From: DAISJM01 sp036821485
GTDB taxonomy: Bacteria > Verrucomicrobiota > Kiritimatiellia > CAIQIC01 > JAGNIJ01
Assembly (NCBI GenBank): GCA_036821485.1
Contig: DAISJM010000092.1
Coordinates: 1-7,302, forward strand
Length of the DNA: 7,302 nucleotides
Direction: 5' to 3'
Of the stretch, positions 1 to 5,849 are shown in pieces. The notes under the pieces were generated by a model that was not told the origin of the DNA, ran no database searches, and saw only the letters and a program-made list of their open reading frames with translations. The number at the start of each line of letters is the position of its first letter. Position 1 is the stretch's first letter. A program made the position numbers and the translations under genes.

Positions 1-141
1 CCCCGCGCCGGCATCCCAGTTGAGCGCCGACACGCTCCACACGTTGTCCGGCCCGTCATCCAGCCACACCTGCTCGGCCGCCAAAAGAGAAAACACGCCG
101 CAGGCGCACACCACACCGCCAAACACACATTTCATGGCCAT
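1..141 (-). CDS. Partial secreted protein, likely autotransporter-associated beta-strand (PATR-type) repeat protein, N-terminus only
   Basis: Reading leftward from the ATG at 141, an open frame of 47 codons runs off the window edge. The N-terminus begins MAMKCVFGG, continues through a short hydrophobic cysteine-rich core and reaches FSLLAAEQ, which looks like a signal peptide cleaved near LAA. The mature part begins VWLDDGPDNVWS and then has ALNWD. This W-(spacer)-NW-S-(spacer)-NWD pattern is typical of the first strand of PATR or autotransporter-associated beta-strand repeat proteins, which are abundant in Verrucomicrobiota and relatives. An AAGGGG Shine-Dalgarno (149-154) lies 7 nt before the first ATG and favours it over the ATG at 135. 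The family call rests on 47 residues, so the presence of a gene is more certain than its identity. It points away from the island and is probably backbone chromosome. Confidence 0.6.
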   Translation of the reverse strand, partial: MAMKCVFGGVVCACGVFSLLAAEQVWLDDGPDNVWSVSALNWDAGAG

Positions 142-315
142 GATCAAACCCCTTCACTGCGCATCCTGACGTCAGTACGCAAAGCCTGATGATTCAAATC
201 CGTGCATCTTGATTCAACCTGTCGTCGTACGCACAACACACAACATATACGCGGTAATGATAATCCTGCTGGTTAAGTCTCCGCAAGCCGAATCAACAAC
301 CGAATCAACAACCGA
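142..315. other. Intergenic region between two minus-strand genes
   Basis: These 174 bases hold the Shine-Dalgarno of the secreted-protein gene, a 10-bp perfect palindrome CTGACGTCAG at 166-175 and, at the right end, a short tandem repeat. I see no convincing terminator hairpin for the GHKL ATPase gene and no clear -35/-10 pair for the secreted-protein gene. The region is more AT-rich than its surroundings by eye. Confidence 0.6.
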
Positions 316-318
316 TTA
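288..318. repeat. 12-bp tandem repeat at the 3' end of the GHKL gene
   Basis: The unit CCGAATCAACAA occurs at 288-299 and again at 300-311, followed by a partial third copy CCGATTA at 312-318. The partial copy contains the stop codon (TTA on this strand at 316-318) of the GHKL ATPase gene. The repeat therefore abuts, and slightly overlaps, the point where the protein ends. It may be simple slippage or the mark of a small rearrangement. Confidence 0.8.
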
Positions 319-1530
319 CAGCTTCTGCAACTCGCGCCGGCGCTTGAGCGGCACACCCAGTAGATCGGCGATCAGCGTGGCGCCGTCGGGCCTGGCCGCC
401 AGCGTTTCACGCAACAGGCGGAAGAGCAGTTTCTTTTCCACAGCCGTCATCACATCGAAGTTGTCGGAATAGGCGCGGACCGCGAGGGCGCAGCCGTCAA
501 AGCGCCTGCGCGCCGCGCTCTCGGCCCCGTCCGCAGGCTCGCCGTCGTACGGGTAAACGCCGTCGTCACGCCACTGCTGCATGAGCTCGGCGGTCAGCGC
601 CTCGCGCCGCTCGCGGAAGTGGCGGCGCAGGATATCGCGCGCGGCGTCCAGAAACGCCTTGGTCTCCGGATGCATCTCGTCCAGCACCAGCAGATTTTCG
701 CTGTGCAGCACGGCGAACCGCGGGCTCACCAGATAGGCGGTGAAGTTGAAGCCGCCGCCCGGACGCACTGCCGCGTCGGCCTCATGCAGCGCAAAGCCGT
801 CGCTGTTGCAGAACACCACTTTGCCGCGCCCCTGCTTGGTCTTCCACTCAATGACCTGCAGGTCGGCCTTGGCGCCCTCCGACGATTTCAGATGGTAGAG
901 GTGGCTGGCGTGCTGCACGATCACGGGGTTGACCAGCAGCCCCTGAAAGTAGATGCGCACGTTGGGATAGGCCTTGAGATAGAGCGCGAAATGCGAGGCG
1001 AGCTGCTGCACCACCCAGGCGGTGTCGAGCAGCGAGCCCATGGCATGCTGGATCTCGGTGATCATGACCTCCGTGCCGGTCGCCGGCCCGGGCGAGTCCG
1101 CCTCGGTCAGCGTGAACAGGCCGGGATCGTCGGCCGATCCGGCCAGCACAAACGAGCGCAAGCCGCCGCCGGTCTCGAGGGTAGTCCGCCACTCAACGCG
1201 GTTGCCGAGCGCGAACGCCTTGAAGCGCCCCTTGCCCTTGCTGCCGTGCAGCACGCGCCCCGAGAGCGGCGTCCTGTTTGCGCCACGTTTCCACGACCCG
1301 CCGAGATTGCCGAAATGCCGGTCCGCCTCCAGCGCGTTGACGCCCTGTCCGTCGTCGGCCACCCGGACCGCATCGATCCCCCCCAGCGCGTTCTGGATGA
1401 TGTCCACCTTGACGTCAAAGGCGTCTGCATCAAGCGCGTTCCAGATGAGTTCGGTCAGCGCCTGGATCGGTGACGCCGTGCACAGCGAGGTGATGTGGTC
1501 TTTCTGCGCCTGAACATGGATGTTTTTCAC
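316..1530 (-). CDS. GHKL-fold (HATPase_c) ATP-binding protein, possibly C-terminally truncated
   Basis: The product is 404 aa. The N-terminal ~200 residues carry the Bergerat ATP-binding fold: an N-box ELIWNALDAD (E27, N31), then the G1 box VADDGQG (59-63), and a glycine-rich lid GSKGKGRFKAFALG (96-109). This resembles Hsp90, MutL and other standalone GHKL ATPases rather than a sensor kinase, since no dimerisation/phosphoacceptor domain or receiver is present. The C-terminal third is charged and helical, ending KRRRELQKL. A GTG start at 1530 is chosen because AGAGGAG (1539-1545) lies 8 nt upstream. An in-frame ATG at 1554 has no Shine-Dalgarno, and the open frame extends further only as an artefact across the tRNA. 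From memory, homologous proteins continue well past this point, so the end may be a truncation. The function is unknown, and some relatives lie in defence loci. Confidence 0.72.
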   Translation of the reverse strand: MKNIHVQAQKDHITSLCTASPIQALTELIWNALDADAFDVKVDIIQNALGGIDAVRVADDGQGVNALEADRHFGNLGGSWKRGANRTPLSGRVLHGSKGKGRFKAFALGNRVEWRTTLETGGGLRSFVLAGSADDPGLFTLTEADSPGPATGTEVMITEIQHAMGSLLDTAWVVQQLASHFALYLKAYPNVRIYFQGLLVNPVIVQHASHLYHLKSSEGAKADLQVIEWKTKQGRGKVVFCNSDGFALHEADAAVRPGGGFNFTAYLVSPRFAVLHSENLLVLDEMHPETKAFLDAARDILRRHFRERREALTAELMQQWRDDGVYPYDGEPADGAESAARRRFDGCALAVRAYSDNFDVMTAVEKKLLFRLLRETLAARPDGATLIADLLGVPLKRRRELQKL

Positions 1531-1538
1531 AAGCACGG

Positions 1539-1545
1539 CTCCTCT
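1539..1545 (-). promoter_or_regulatory. Shine-Dalgarno that sets the GHKL gene start
   Basis: AGAGGAG on the minus strand is 8 nt before the GTG at 1530, but only 2 nt before the GTG at 1536 and downstream of the ATG at 1554. Spacing supports the GTG at 1530 as the start. Confidence 0.65.
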
Positions 1546-1576
1546 TTTAAGCATCGTTACAGGGCGACTATAACGA

Positions 1577-1603
1577 AAAACGGCGCGTACGCCTAGCCGT
1601 TTT
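1577..1603. terminator. Bidirectional terminator-like hairpin between the GHKL gene and tRNA-Asp
   Basis: AAAACGGC (1577-1584) pairs perfectly with GCCGTTTT (1596-1603). The loop can form an alternative inner stem GGCG/CGCC (1582-1585 with 1590-1593). On the minus strand the stem ends in five T residues. It lies in the divergent gap, upstream of the GHKL gene and of the tRNA promoter. It could insulate the two units or act as an attenuator in the GHKL leader. No gene that clearly needs a terminator here is visible. Confidence 0.35.
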
Positions 1604-1645
1604 GATGACGGTGAGGAATCGCGCGAAAAAATTTCATTTTCCCCC

Positions 1646-1674
1646 TTGCAAGCCTGCGGGGCGTTTGATAAATT
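1646..1674 (+). promoter_or_regulatory. Sigma-70-like promoter for tRNA-Asp
   Basis: A -35 element TTGCAA (1646-1651) is followed by a 17-bp spacer and a -10 element TAAATT (1669-1674). This predicts transcription starting near 1681, about 10 nt before the mature tRNA 5' end. Spacing and position fit a tRNA promoter well. Confidence 0.65.
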
Positions 1675-1690
1675 GCATTCACTTTTTCGC

Positions 1691-1767
1691 GGGGTGGTGG
1701 CGCAATTGGTTAGCGCACCGGACTGTCGATCCGGTGGTCGCGGGTTCGAATCCCGTCCACCCCGCCA
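1691..1767 (+). tRNA. tRNA-Asp (anticodon GTC), CCA encoded
   Basis: A complete cloverleaf can be drawn. The acceptor stem is GGGGTGG (1691-1697) with CCACCCC (1757-1763), followed by discriminator G1764 and an encoded CCA (1765-1767). The D stem is GCGC/GCGC. The anticodon stem is CCGGA/TCCGG with loop CTGTCGA, giving anticodon GTC at 1725-1727. The T arm is GCGGG-TTCGAAT-CCCGT. The gene has its own promoter upstream and a strong terminator just downstream. The recombinase fragment behind it suggests its 3' end served as an attachment site. Confidence 0.97.
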
Positions 1768-1779
1768 TTTGATTTCTTC

Positions 1780-1816
1780 AAAAAGCCGTGAATTCTCAAA
1801 GAATTCGCGGTTTTTT
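1780..1816 (+). terminator. Rho-independent terminator of tRNA-Asp
   Basis: A 10-bp stem pairs CCGTGAATTC (1786-1795) with GAATTCGCGG (1801-1810) across a 5-nt loop, with one G-U pair. An A-run precedes it and TTTTTT (1811-1816) follows. The symmetric A and T flanks would also let it stop transcription arriving from the right. The stem ends, CCGTGAAT and ATTCGCGG, resemble the outer ends of the palindromic repeats further right. Confidence 0.85.
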
Positions 1817-1826
1817 GTTGTCCTGC

Positions 1827-2042
1827 CGCTTCTCGCACATCCTGAAGAAAGCGAAGGTCGATGTCGAGGCCCACACGTTCCACTCTTGGCGGCACACGTT
1901 CCGCACCCGGTTGAGCGAGGCGGGAGTGTCGGATGACCTGGCCAAGCGACTGGGCGGCTGGACCGAGGACGCGACAGCGGCCCGCTACGACCACGCGGAA
2001 CGCGTGGAAGAACTGCGGGCGGCAGTGGAGAAGGCGAAGTAG
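1827..2042 (+). pseudogene. Tyrosine recombinase (phage-type integrase), C-terminal remnant
   Basis: About 70 codons encode the end of a tyrosine recombinase catalytic domain: the H-x-x-R box in HSWRHTF (H codon at 1881, R at 1890), then LGGW (W at 1959) and the nucleophile region ARYDH (Tyr codon at 1986). The spacing W-to-Y of nine residues is canonical. The N-terminal SAM-like domain, the first catalytic arginine and the catalytic lysine are all missing. The fragment begins directly after the tRNA terminator, whose transcribed strand would supply no proper start. It ends with TAG at 2040-2042. A GTG at 1788 keeps the frame open through the terminator, but that stretch shows no recombinase homology. 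I read this as the scar of an element that integrated at tRNA-Asp and later lost the front of its integrase. Expression is unlikely. Confidence 0.85.
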
Positions 2043-2081
2043 AGGGCCCGCCTTTTGCCCTCGCGCCGTCCGCGCCGCAAG

Positions 2082-2090
2082 TGCTACACT
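2082..2090 (+). promoter_or_regulatory. Possible extended -10 promoter of the R-M operon
   Basis: TGCTACACT matches an extended -10 (TGN followed by TACACT at 2085-2090). No -35 is seen at the right distance. It would start transcription near 2097, only about 6 nt before the ATG at 2103, so the first methylase gene would be almost leaderless. This fits the absence of a Shine-Dalgarno there. Confidence 0.35.
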
Positions 2091-2102
2091 TTGAATACAA
2101 GA

Positions 2103-2798
2103 ATGGAAGAACAGGTCATATCCAAGGAGCGCGTCGCGGATCACGGCGAGGTGCTGACCGCCAAGCGGGAGGTCGAAGCCATGCTCGACCTCGTGAAGCA
2201 GGAGACGGAGCGCATCGAATCCCGTTTTCTCGAGCCCGCCTGCGGCAACGGCAATTTCCTGACAGCGATTCTCGAACGGAAACTCGCCGTCGTGGAGCGA
2301 CGCTACGGCAAGTCGCAGTTGGAATTCGAGCGGAACGCCTTTGCCGCGGTAGCCAGCCTCTACGGCATCGACATTCTTTCTGACAACGTCTCGCAATGCC
2401 GGGAACGCCTGTTCGCGGTGTTTGATGCGGTCTATGAGCGGCTCTTCCCTCAGACTTCCAAAGCCGGCTGCCGGGACGCGATCCGCTTTGTCCTCGCCCA
2501 CAACATCGTCTGGGGCGACGCGCTGAAGTTCGAAACGTGCGGGGCGCCGGCCAAGCCCATCGTCTTCCCCGAGTGGGCGTTCGTTCAGGGAAGCCTGGTG
2601 AAGCGGCGCGATTTTGAATTTGGCGGCCTCATTCAGCACGAGCAGGACCGCGAAGCCATGCTGATCCCCGAGCCCAAGAACGGCAGCCAAGAGCAGATGT
2701 CCCTTTTCGCAGAAGTCGCCCAAGACGACTACAATCCCAAGCCGGTGGCAGACTATCCGCCCGTCAGTTTCCTGGAGGTCGCCCATGTCCAGCGATAG
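2103..2798 (+). CDS. N6-adenine DNA methylase-like subunit with motif I but no NPPY (M1)
   Basis: The product is 231 aa. Residues 11-19 (VADHGEVLT) resemble the motif X region of N6-adenine methylases. FLEPACGNGNFL (42-53) is a good SAM-binding motif I, YGIDI (87-91) fits motif II and NIVWGDAL (134-141) fits motif III. No (D/N)PPY/F catalytic motif follows: after motif III comes an acidic, charged C-terminus containing IVFPEW and LVKRRDF. M1 alone should therefore bind SAM but not methylate, and probably pairs with the next gene product. The ATG at 2103 is chosen because the methylase similarity begins there. A TTG at 2055 would add 16 basic residues of no known domain. There is no Shine-Dalgarno. 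The gene overlaps the next one by 14 bases, which implies translational coupling. This gene pairing with an Eco57I-type methylase and a nuclease-helicase is one I recognise from other bacteria. Confidence 0.85.
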   Translation: MEEQVISKERVADHGEVLTAKREVEAMLDLVKQETERIESRFLEPACGNGNFLTAILERKLAVVERRYGKSQLEFERNAFAAVASLYGIDILSDNVSQCRERLFAVFDAVYERLFPQTSKAGCRDAIRFVLAHNIVWGDALKFETCGAPAKPIVFPEWAFVQGSLVKRRDFEFGGLIQHEQDREAMLIPEPKNGSQEQMSLFAEVAQDDYNPKPVADYPPVSFLEVAHVQR

Positions 2799-4332
2799 TT
2801 ACAACCCCGATGTGCTTTCGTGCATCGCGAACCTGAGCAGCGACGAGGTCTTCACGCCGCCGGCTCTCGTGAACCGCATGCTGGACCAGCTCCCGTCGGA
2901 GCTGTGGCGCGACAAGAGCGCGACCTTTCTCGACCCCGGCTGCAAGTCGGGCGTGTTCCTGCGGGAGATCGCCAAGCGCCTCGACAAGGGGCTTGAAGCG
3001 CAGATCCCCGACCGCCAGAAGCGGCTGAACCACATCTTCAAGCGGCAGCTCTTCGGCCTCGCCATCACCGAGCTGACCTCCCTGCTCGCGCGCCGCTCCG
3101 TGTACTGCTCCAAGGCGGCCAACGGCAAGTATTCCGTGTGCGAGAGCTTCGACAACCCGCAGGGCAACATCCGCTTCGAACGCGTGGAACACACCTGGGA
3201 GAACGGGCGTTGCAGGCACTGCGGCGCGAGTCGTGAAGCATACGACCGCGGCGAAGAGTTAGAGACGCATGCTTATCAATTTATCCACCCCGAGTCGCTG
3301 GAGGAGATCTTTAAAATGAAGTTCGACGTTATCATCGGAAACCCTCCGTATCAAATGGGGTCGGACGGCGGCACGCGCGACATTCCCATCTACAACAAGT
3401 TTGTCGAGCAGGCAAAGAAACTGAATCCCCGTTTTTTGTCCATGATTATTCCTTCACGCTGGATGGCTGGCGGGCTGGGGCTGGCTGAGTTCCGCAGAAC
3501 CATGCTGGAAGACCGGAGAATCCGGAAGTTGGTGGACTTCGAGCGCATGGATGCGGTTTTTCCCGGCGTCGATTTCGAGGGCGGGGTCTGCTTCTTCCTG
3601 TGGGACCGTGATGACGAGGGTGATTGCGCGGTCACAACGGTCTGCGGGGATGAGACCATCGGGCCTGTCGAACGCAAACTGAACGAGTACGATATTTTCG
3701 TCCGAGACAGCCGCGCGTTGAAGATACTCAAGAAGATATTGAGCGCGGGCGAGGCGTCAATCACCGAAATTCTTTCAGTGGACAAGGAATTCGGCTGGAC
3801 ATCCAATTTCGACGGATTTCATGCAAAACAACGACCAAACGATGTCGCGCTGCATTACAACCGTAAAGGAAAGAGGCTGGTCGGTTGGATTGATCGCAAG
3901 GACATTGATAAGAGCGCCCACCTTATCGATACATGGAAGGTTATGGTTCCTGCTGCGTACGGTGAGCGCGGTATGCGTCCTGCAACCGTACTCGGTCCCA
4001 GCTTCATCGCGTCCTCCCCATCGGTCTGCACGCAGACCTACCTGTTCTTCTATGTCGGTTCGGAAGCGGAGGCCGAGAGCCTTGATACTTATCTGAAAAC
4101 GCGCTTCTTCCGTTTTCTCGTCTCGCTTCGAAAAATCACACAACACGCCACTCGTTCTACTTACACTTGGGTGCCTCAGCAGGTGTGGAACCGCAAATGG
4201 AACGATGAAGTCCTTTACAAGAAGTACAAGCTGACCCAGGAAGACATTGCCTTTATCGAGTCGCGTGTCAAGCCGATGACGGCCGACGCGGCGGCGGAGC
4301 CGGACGACGGCGGAGAGGCGGACGATGAGTAA
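2785..4332 (+). CDS. Eco57I/type III-like N6-adenine DNA methyltransferase (M2)
   Basis: The product is 515 aa and probably methylates adenine in the system's target site. EVFTPP (21-26) is a motif X-like element. FLDPGCKSGVFL (48-59) is motif I, although the first glycine of the usual P-x-C-G-x-G is a lysine. IIGNPPYQ (183-190) is the catalytic motif IV. Between them is an insertion with cysteines C108, C119, C143 and C146, the last two as CRHC, which could bind zinc. Residues from about 220 to 480 are the likely target-recognition part, with IPSRWMAGG and GVDFEGGVCFFLWDRD resembling other Eco57I-type methylases. A Shine-Dalgarno GGAGG (2774-2778) lies 6 nt before the ATG, inside the end of M1. 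The acidic tail ends GEADDE, shared at the DNA level with the end of the Bro-N gene and running straight into repeat R1. Confidence 0.9.
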   Translation: MSSDSYNPDVLSCIANLSSDEVFTPPALVNRMLDQLPSELWRDKSATFLDPGCKSGVFLREIAKRLDKGLEAQIPDRQKRLNHIFKRQLFGLAITELTSLLARRSVYCSKAANGKYSVCESFDNPQGNIRFERVEHTWENGRCRHCGASREAYDRGEELETHAYQFIHPESLEEIFKMKFDVIIGNPPYQMGSDGGTRDIPIYNKFVEQAKKLNPRFLSMIIPSRWMAGGLGLAEFRRTMLEDRRIRKLVDFERMDAVFPGVDFEGGVCFFLWDRDDEGDCAVTTVCGDETIGPVERKLNEYDIFVRDSRALKILKKILSAGEASITEILSVDKEFGWTSNFDGFHAKQRPNDVALHYNRKGKRLVGWIDRKDIDKSAHLIDTWKVMVPAAYGERGMRPATVLGPSFIASSPSVCTQTYLFFYVGSEAEAESLDTYLKTRFFRFLVSLRKITQHATRSTYTWVPQQVWNRKWNDEVLYKKYKLTQEDIAFIESRVKPMTADAAAEPDDGGEADDE

Positions 4333-4336
4333 GAAA

Positions 4337-4423
4337 CCGCGAATGGACGCGAATACACGCGAATCAAAGACCGCAGACCAGCGTACCGACCCCATTGGCG
4401 TTCATTCGCGTTCATTCGCGGAT
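4337..4423. repeat. Palindromic decamer repeat R1
   Basis: The left arm is three decamers, CCGCGAATGG, ACGCGAATAC and ACGCGAATCA (4337-4366). The right arm is ATTGGCGTTC, ATTCGCGTTC and ATTCGCGGAT (4394-4423), nearly the reverse complement of the left. The 27-bp centre is unrelated to the centres of the other copies. The repeat sits between the stop of M2 and the Shine-Dalgarno of the Bro-N gene. Similarity to R2 starts further left, at 4315, within the M2 coding sequence. Confidence 0.93.
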
Positions 4424-4439
4424 AACCAAGAGGTGTGCC

Positions 4440-5291
4440 ATGGATAAGGATAAGGTACTCGTGGCCTTCGAGAATCATGAGATCCGGCGGTTCTTCGATG
4501 AGAAGAACGAGACCTGGTATTTCTCCGTTGTTGACGTGGTAGCGGCGCTGACGGACAGCGTCAACCCGGCGGTCTACTGGCGGGTGCTGAAGAAACGCCT
4601 GAAAGATGAGGGGGCAACCGAAACCGTTACAAAATGTAACGCCTTGAAAATGCCCGCGGCTGATGGAAAGTCGCGGCTGACGGATATGGCCGACACGGAA
4701 ACATTGCTGCGCCTGATCCAGTCCATACCCTCGCCCAAGGCGGAACCCTTCAAGCAATGGCTGGCAAAGGTCGGTTACGAACGCATTCAAGACATGGGCG
4801 ATCCGGCGCGTTCGCTCGACCGCGCCCGCGAGTTCTGGAGGCAGCACGGGCGCAGCGAAAAGTGGATTCAGCAGCGGATGATGGGGCAGGAAACGCGCAA
4901 CAAGCTCACCGATTATTGGAAGGATCACGCGATCAAGGGCGAGGATGAATACGCCATCCTCACGAACATCATCCACCGGGAGTGGAGCGGCGTGACGGTT
5001 AAGAAGCACAAGGAGATCAAAGGACTCAAAACGCAGAATCTGCGGGATCACATGAACGAGGCGGAGCTGATCTTTACGGCCTTGGCTGAACTGTCCACCC
5101 GCCAGATCGCCGAGAGCGTGGCCGCAACCGGGATGACGGAAAATGCCGAGGCGGGGAAGAAAGGCGGCAGAATAGCCAAACGGGCGCGGTTGGAGCTGGA
5201 GCAGAAGACCGGCAGGAGCGTTGTCACGGGCGAGAACTTCCTGCCGCCCGCCAAGCGCCCCACACGCATCGGGGAGGCGGACGATGAATAA
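4440..5291 (+). CDS. Bro-N domain protein (phage antirepressor/DinD-like)
   Basis: The product is 283 aa. Residues 8-100 form a Bro-N domain: VAFENHEIRRFF, ETWYFSVVDVVAALTDS, then VYWRVLKKRL and a run ending TETLLRLIQSIPS. This matches the DNA-binding domain of baculovirus BRO proteins and phage antirepressors. The C-terminal half, with LARSLD-type, KWIQQRM, YAILTNIIHREW and KKGGRIAKRAR segments and ending near GENFLPP, resembles the DinD group of DNA-damage-inducible proteins. The true DinD match is from memory and uncertain. AAGAGG (4428-4433) is 6 nt before the ATG at 4440. An in-frame TTG at 4395 would only translate repeat R1. The gene lies between R1 and R2, within the R-M operon. A regulatory role for the R-M genes is possible but not shown. 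Its C-terminal GEADDE duplicates that of M2. Confidence 0.82.
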   Translation: MDKDKVLVAFENHEIRRFFDEKNETWYFSVVDVVAALTDSVNPAVYWRVLKKRLKDEGATETVTKCNALKMPAADGKSRLTDMADTETLLRLIQSIPSPKAEPFKQWLAKVGYERIQDMGDPARSLDRAREFWRQHGRSEKWIQQRMMGQETRNKLTDYWKDHAIKGEDEYAILTNIIHREWSGVTVKKHKEIKGLKTQNLRDHMNEAELIFTALAELSTRQIAESVAATGMTENAEAGKKGGRIAKRARLELEQKTGRSVVTGENFLPPAKRPTRIGEADDE

Positions 5292-5295
5292 GAAA

Positions 5296-5402
5296 CCGCG
5301 AATGAGCGCGAATGAACGCAAATTGATAATGGGGGTGTGCTGTCTGCGCATGTGTTCTAAGGCCCTCCACCCATTAGCGTCCATTTGCGTGCATTGGCGG
5401 TT
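5296..5402. repeat. Palindromic decamer repeat R2
   Basis: The left arm is CCGCGAATGA, GCGCGAATGA and ACGCAAATTG (5296-5325). The right arm is ATTAGCGTCC, ATTTGCGTGC and ATTGGCGGTT (5373-5402). This copy is the most diverged. The bases just inside the left arm (about 5316-5336) resemble the first codons of the GxxExxY gene in R3. A small frame opening with ATG at 5285 (MNKKPRMSANERKL) runs through the repeat to 5427, but I do not regard it as a real gene. Confidence 0.88.
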
Positions 5403-5410
5403 AATAAAGA

Positions 5411-5417
5411 AGGGGGG
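5411..5417 (+). promoter_or_regulatory. Shine-Dalgarno of the GxxExxY gene, between R2 and R3
   Basis: AGGGGGG lies 6 nt before the ATG at 5424, which is itself inside the left arm of R3. The matching spot between R3 and R4 (5857-5863, GAAGGGGG context) precedes the restriction gene. The site therefore appears to be part of the repeat module and decides both starts. Confidence 0.7.
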
Positions 5418-5849
5418 CCGCGAATGAGCGCGAATACACGCGATTTGATTTTTGGGGATGAAGTGTATGCCATTGTCGGTGCGGCGATGGAAGTGTCCAA
5501 CGTGCTGGGTTGCGGTTTTCTGGAGGCGGTCTATCAAGAAGCTCTGGAGCTGGAACTGGGGGAAAGGCTGATTCCGTTTGCCAGACAGGTCGAGATCGAC
5601 ATCACATACAAAGGAAGAGAACTGACCAAGAAATATGTTCCGGACTTGATCTGCTTCGGACAGATAATCGTTGAGATCAAGGCGCTCAAGCAACTGACAT
5701 CGGTGGAGGACGCGCAACTGCTCAATTACTTGAAGGCTACGGGAAAACCGGTCGGCGTCCTGCTCAATTTCGGAACACCCAAGCTGGAATGGAAGCGAAT
5801 GGCCATGACCCATCCACCCATTGGCGTCCATTCGCGTTTATTAGCGGAT
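5418..5849. repeat. Palindromic repeat R3, long copy enclosing the GxxExxY gene
   Basis: The left arm is CCGCGAATGA, GCGCGAATAC and ACGCGATTTG (5418-5447). The right arm is ATTGGCGTCC, ATTCGCGTTT and ATTAGCGGAT (5820-5849). Arms of the same kind as in R1, R2 and R4 are separated here by about 370 bp that is almost entirely the GxxExxY coding sequence. I see this as a long, possibly parental, form of the element with the nuclease-like gene as cargo. Confidence 0.8.

Noticed and set aside
166..175. Operator at palindrome CTGACGTCAG
   Set aside because: A single 10-bp palindrome with no second copy or promoter context; chance is a fair explanation.
619..1513. Plus-strand frames opposite the GHKL ATPase
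   Set aside because: Shadow frames of a gene with clear N-box and G-box motifs.
2042..2062. Terminator after the recombinase remnant
   Set aside because: GAGGGC (2042-2047) pairs with GCCCTC (2057-2062), but the stem is only 6 bp with no T-run after it, so it is weak evidence.
1555..2100. Minus-strand open frame extending the GHKL gene upstream through the tRNA
   Set aside because: The extension translates the antisense of tRNA-Asp (giving the well-known artefact GGRDSNPRPPDRQ) and the recombinase scar. It has no ribosome binding site, while a good one precedes the GTG at 1530.
1710..2786. Long minus-strand open frame opposite M1 and the integrase remnant
   Set aside because: It is the antisense of genes with clear motifs. 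High GC makes long shadow frames common, and the 3' end is again tRNA antisense (GGVDGIRTRD).
5285..5427. Small frame MNKKPRMSANERKL... through R2, and its R1 counterpart at 4326
   Set aside because: It consists almost entirely of repeat sequence and ends without a domain. A GGAGG-like site precedes it, so translation is possible, but nothing supports a functional product.
4215..5831. 538-codon minus-strand open frame opposite Bro-N and GxxExxY
   Set aside because: It is antisense to two genes with recognised domains, and it passes through three repeat copies. No recognisable domain or start signal.
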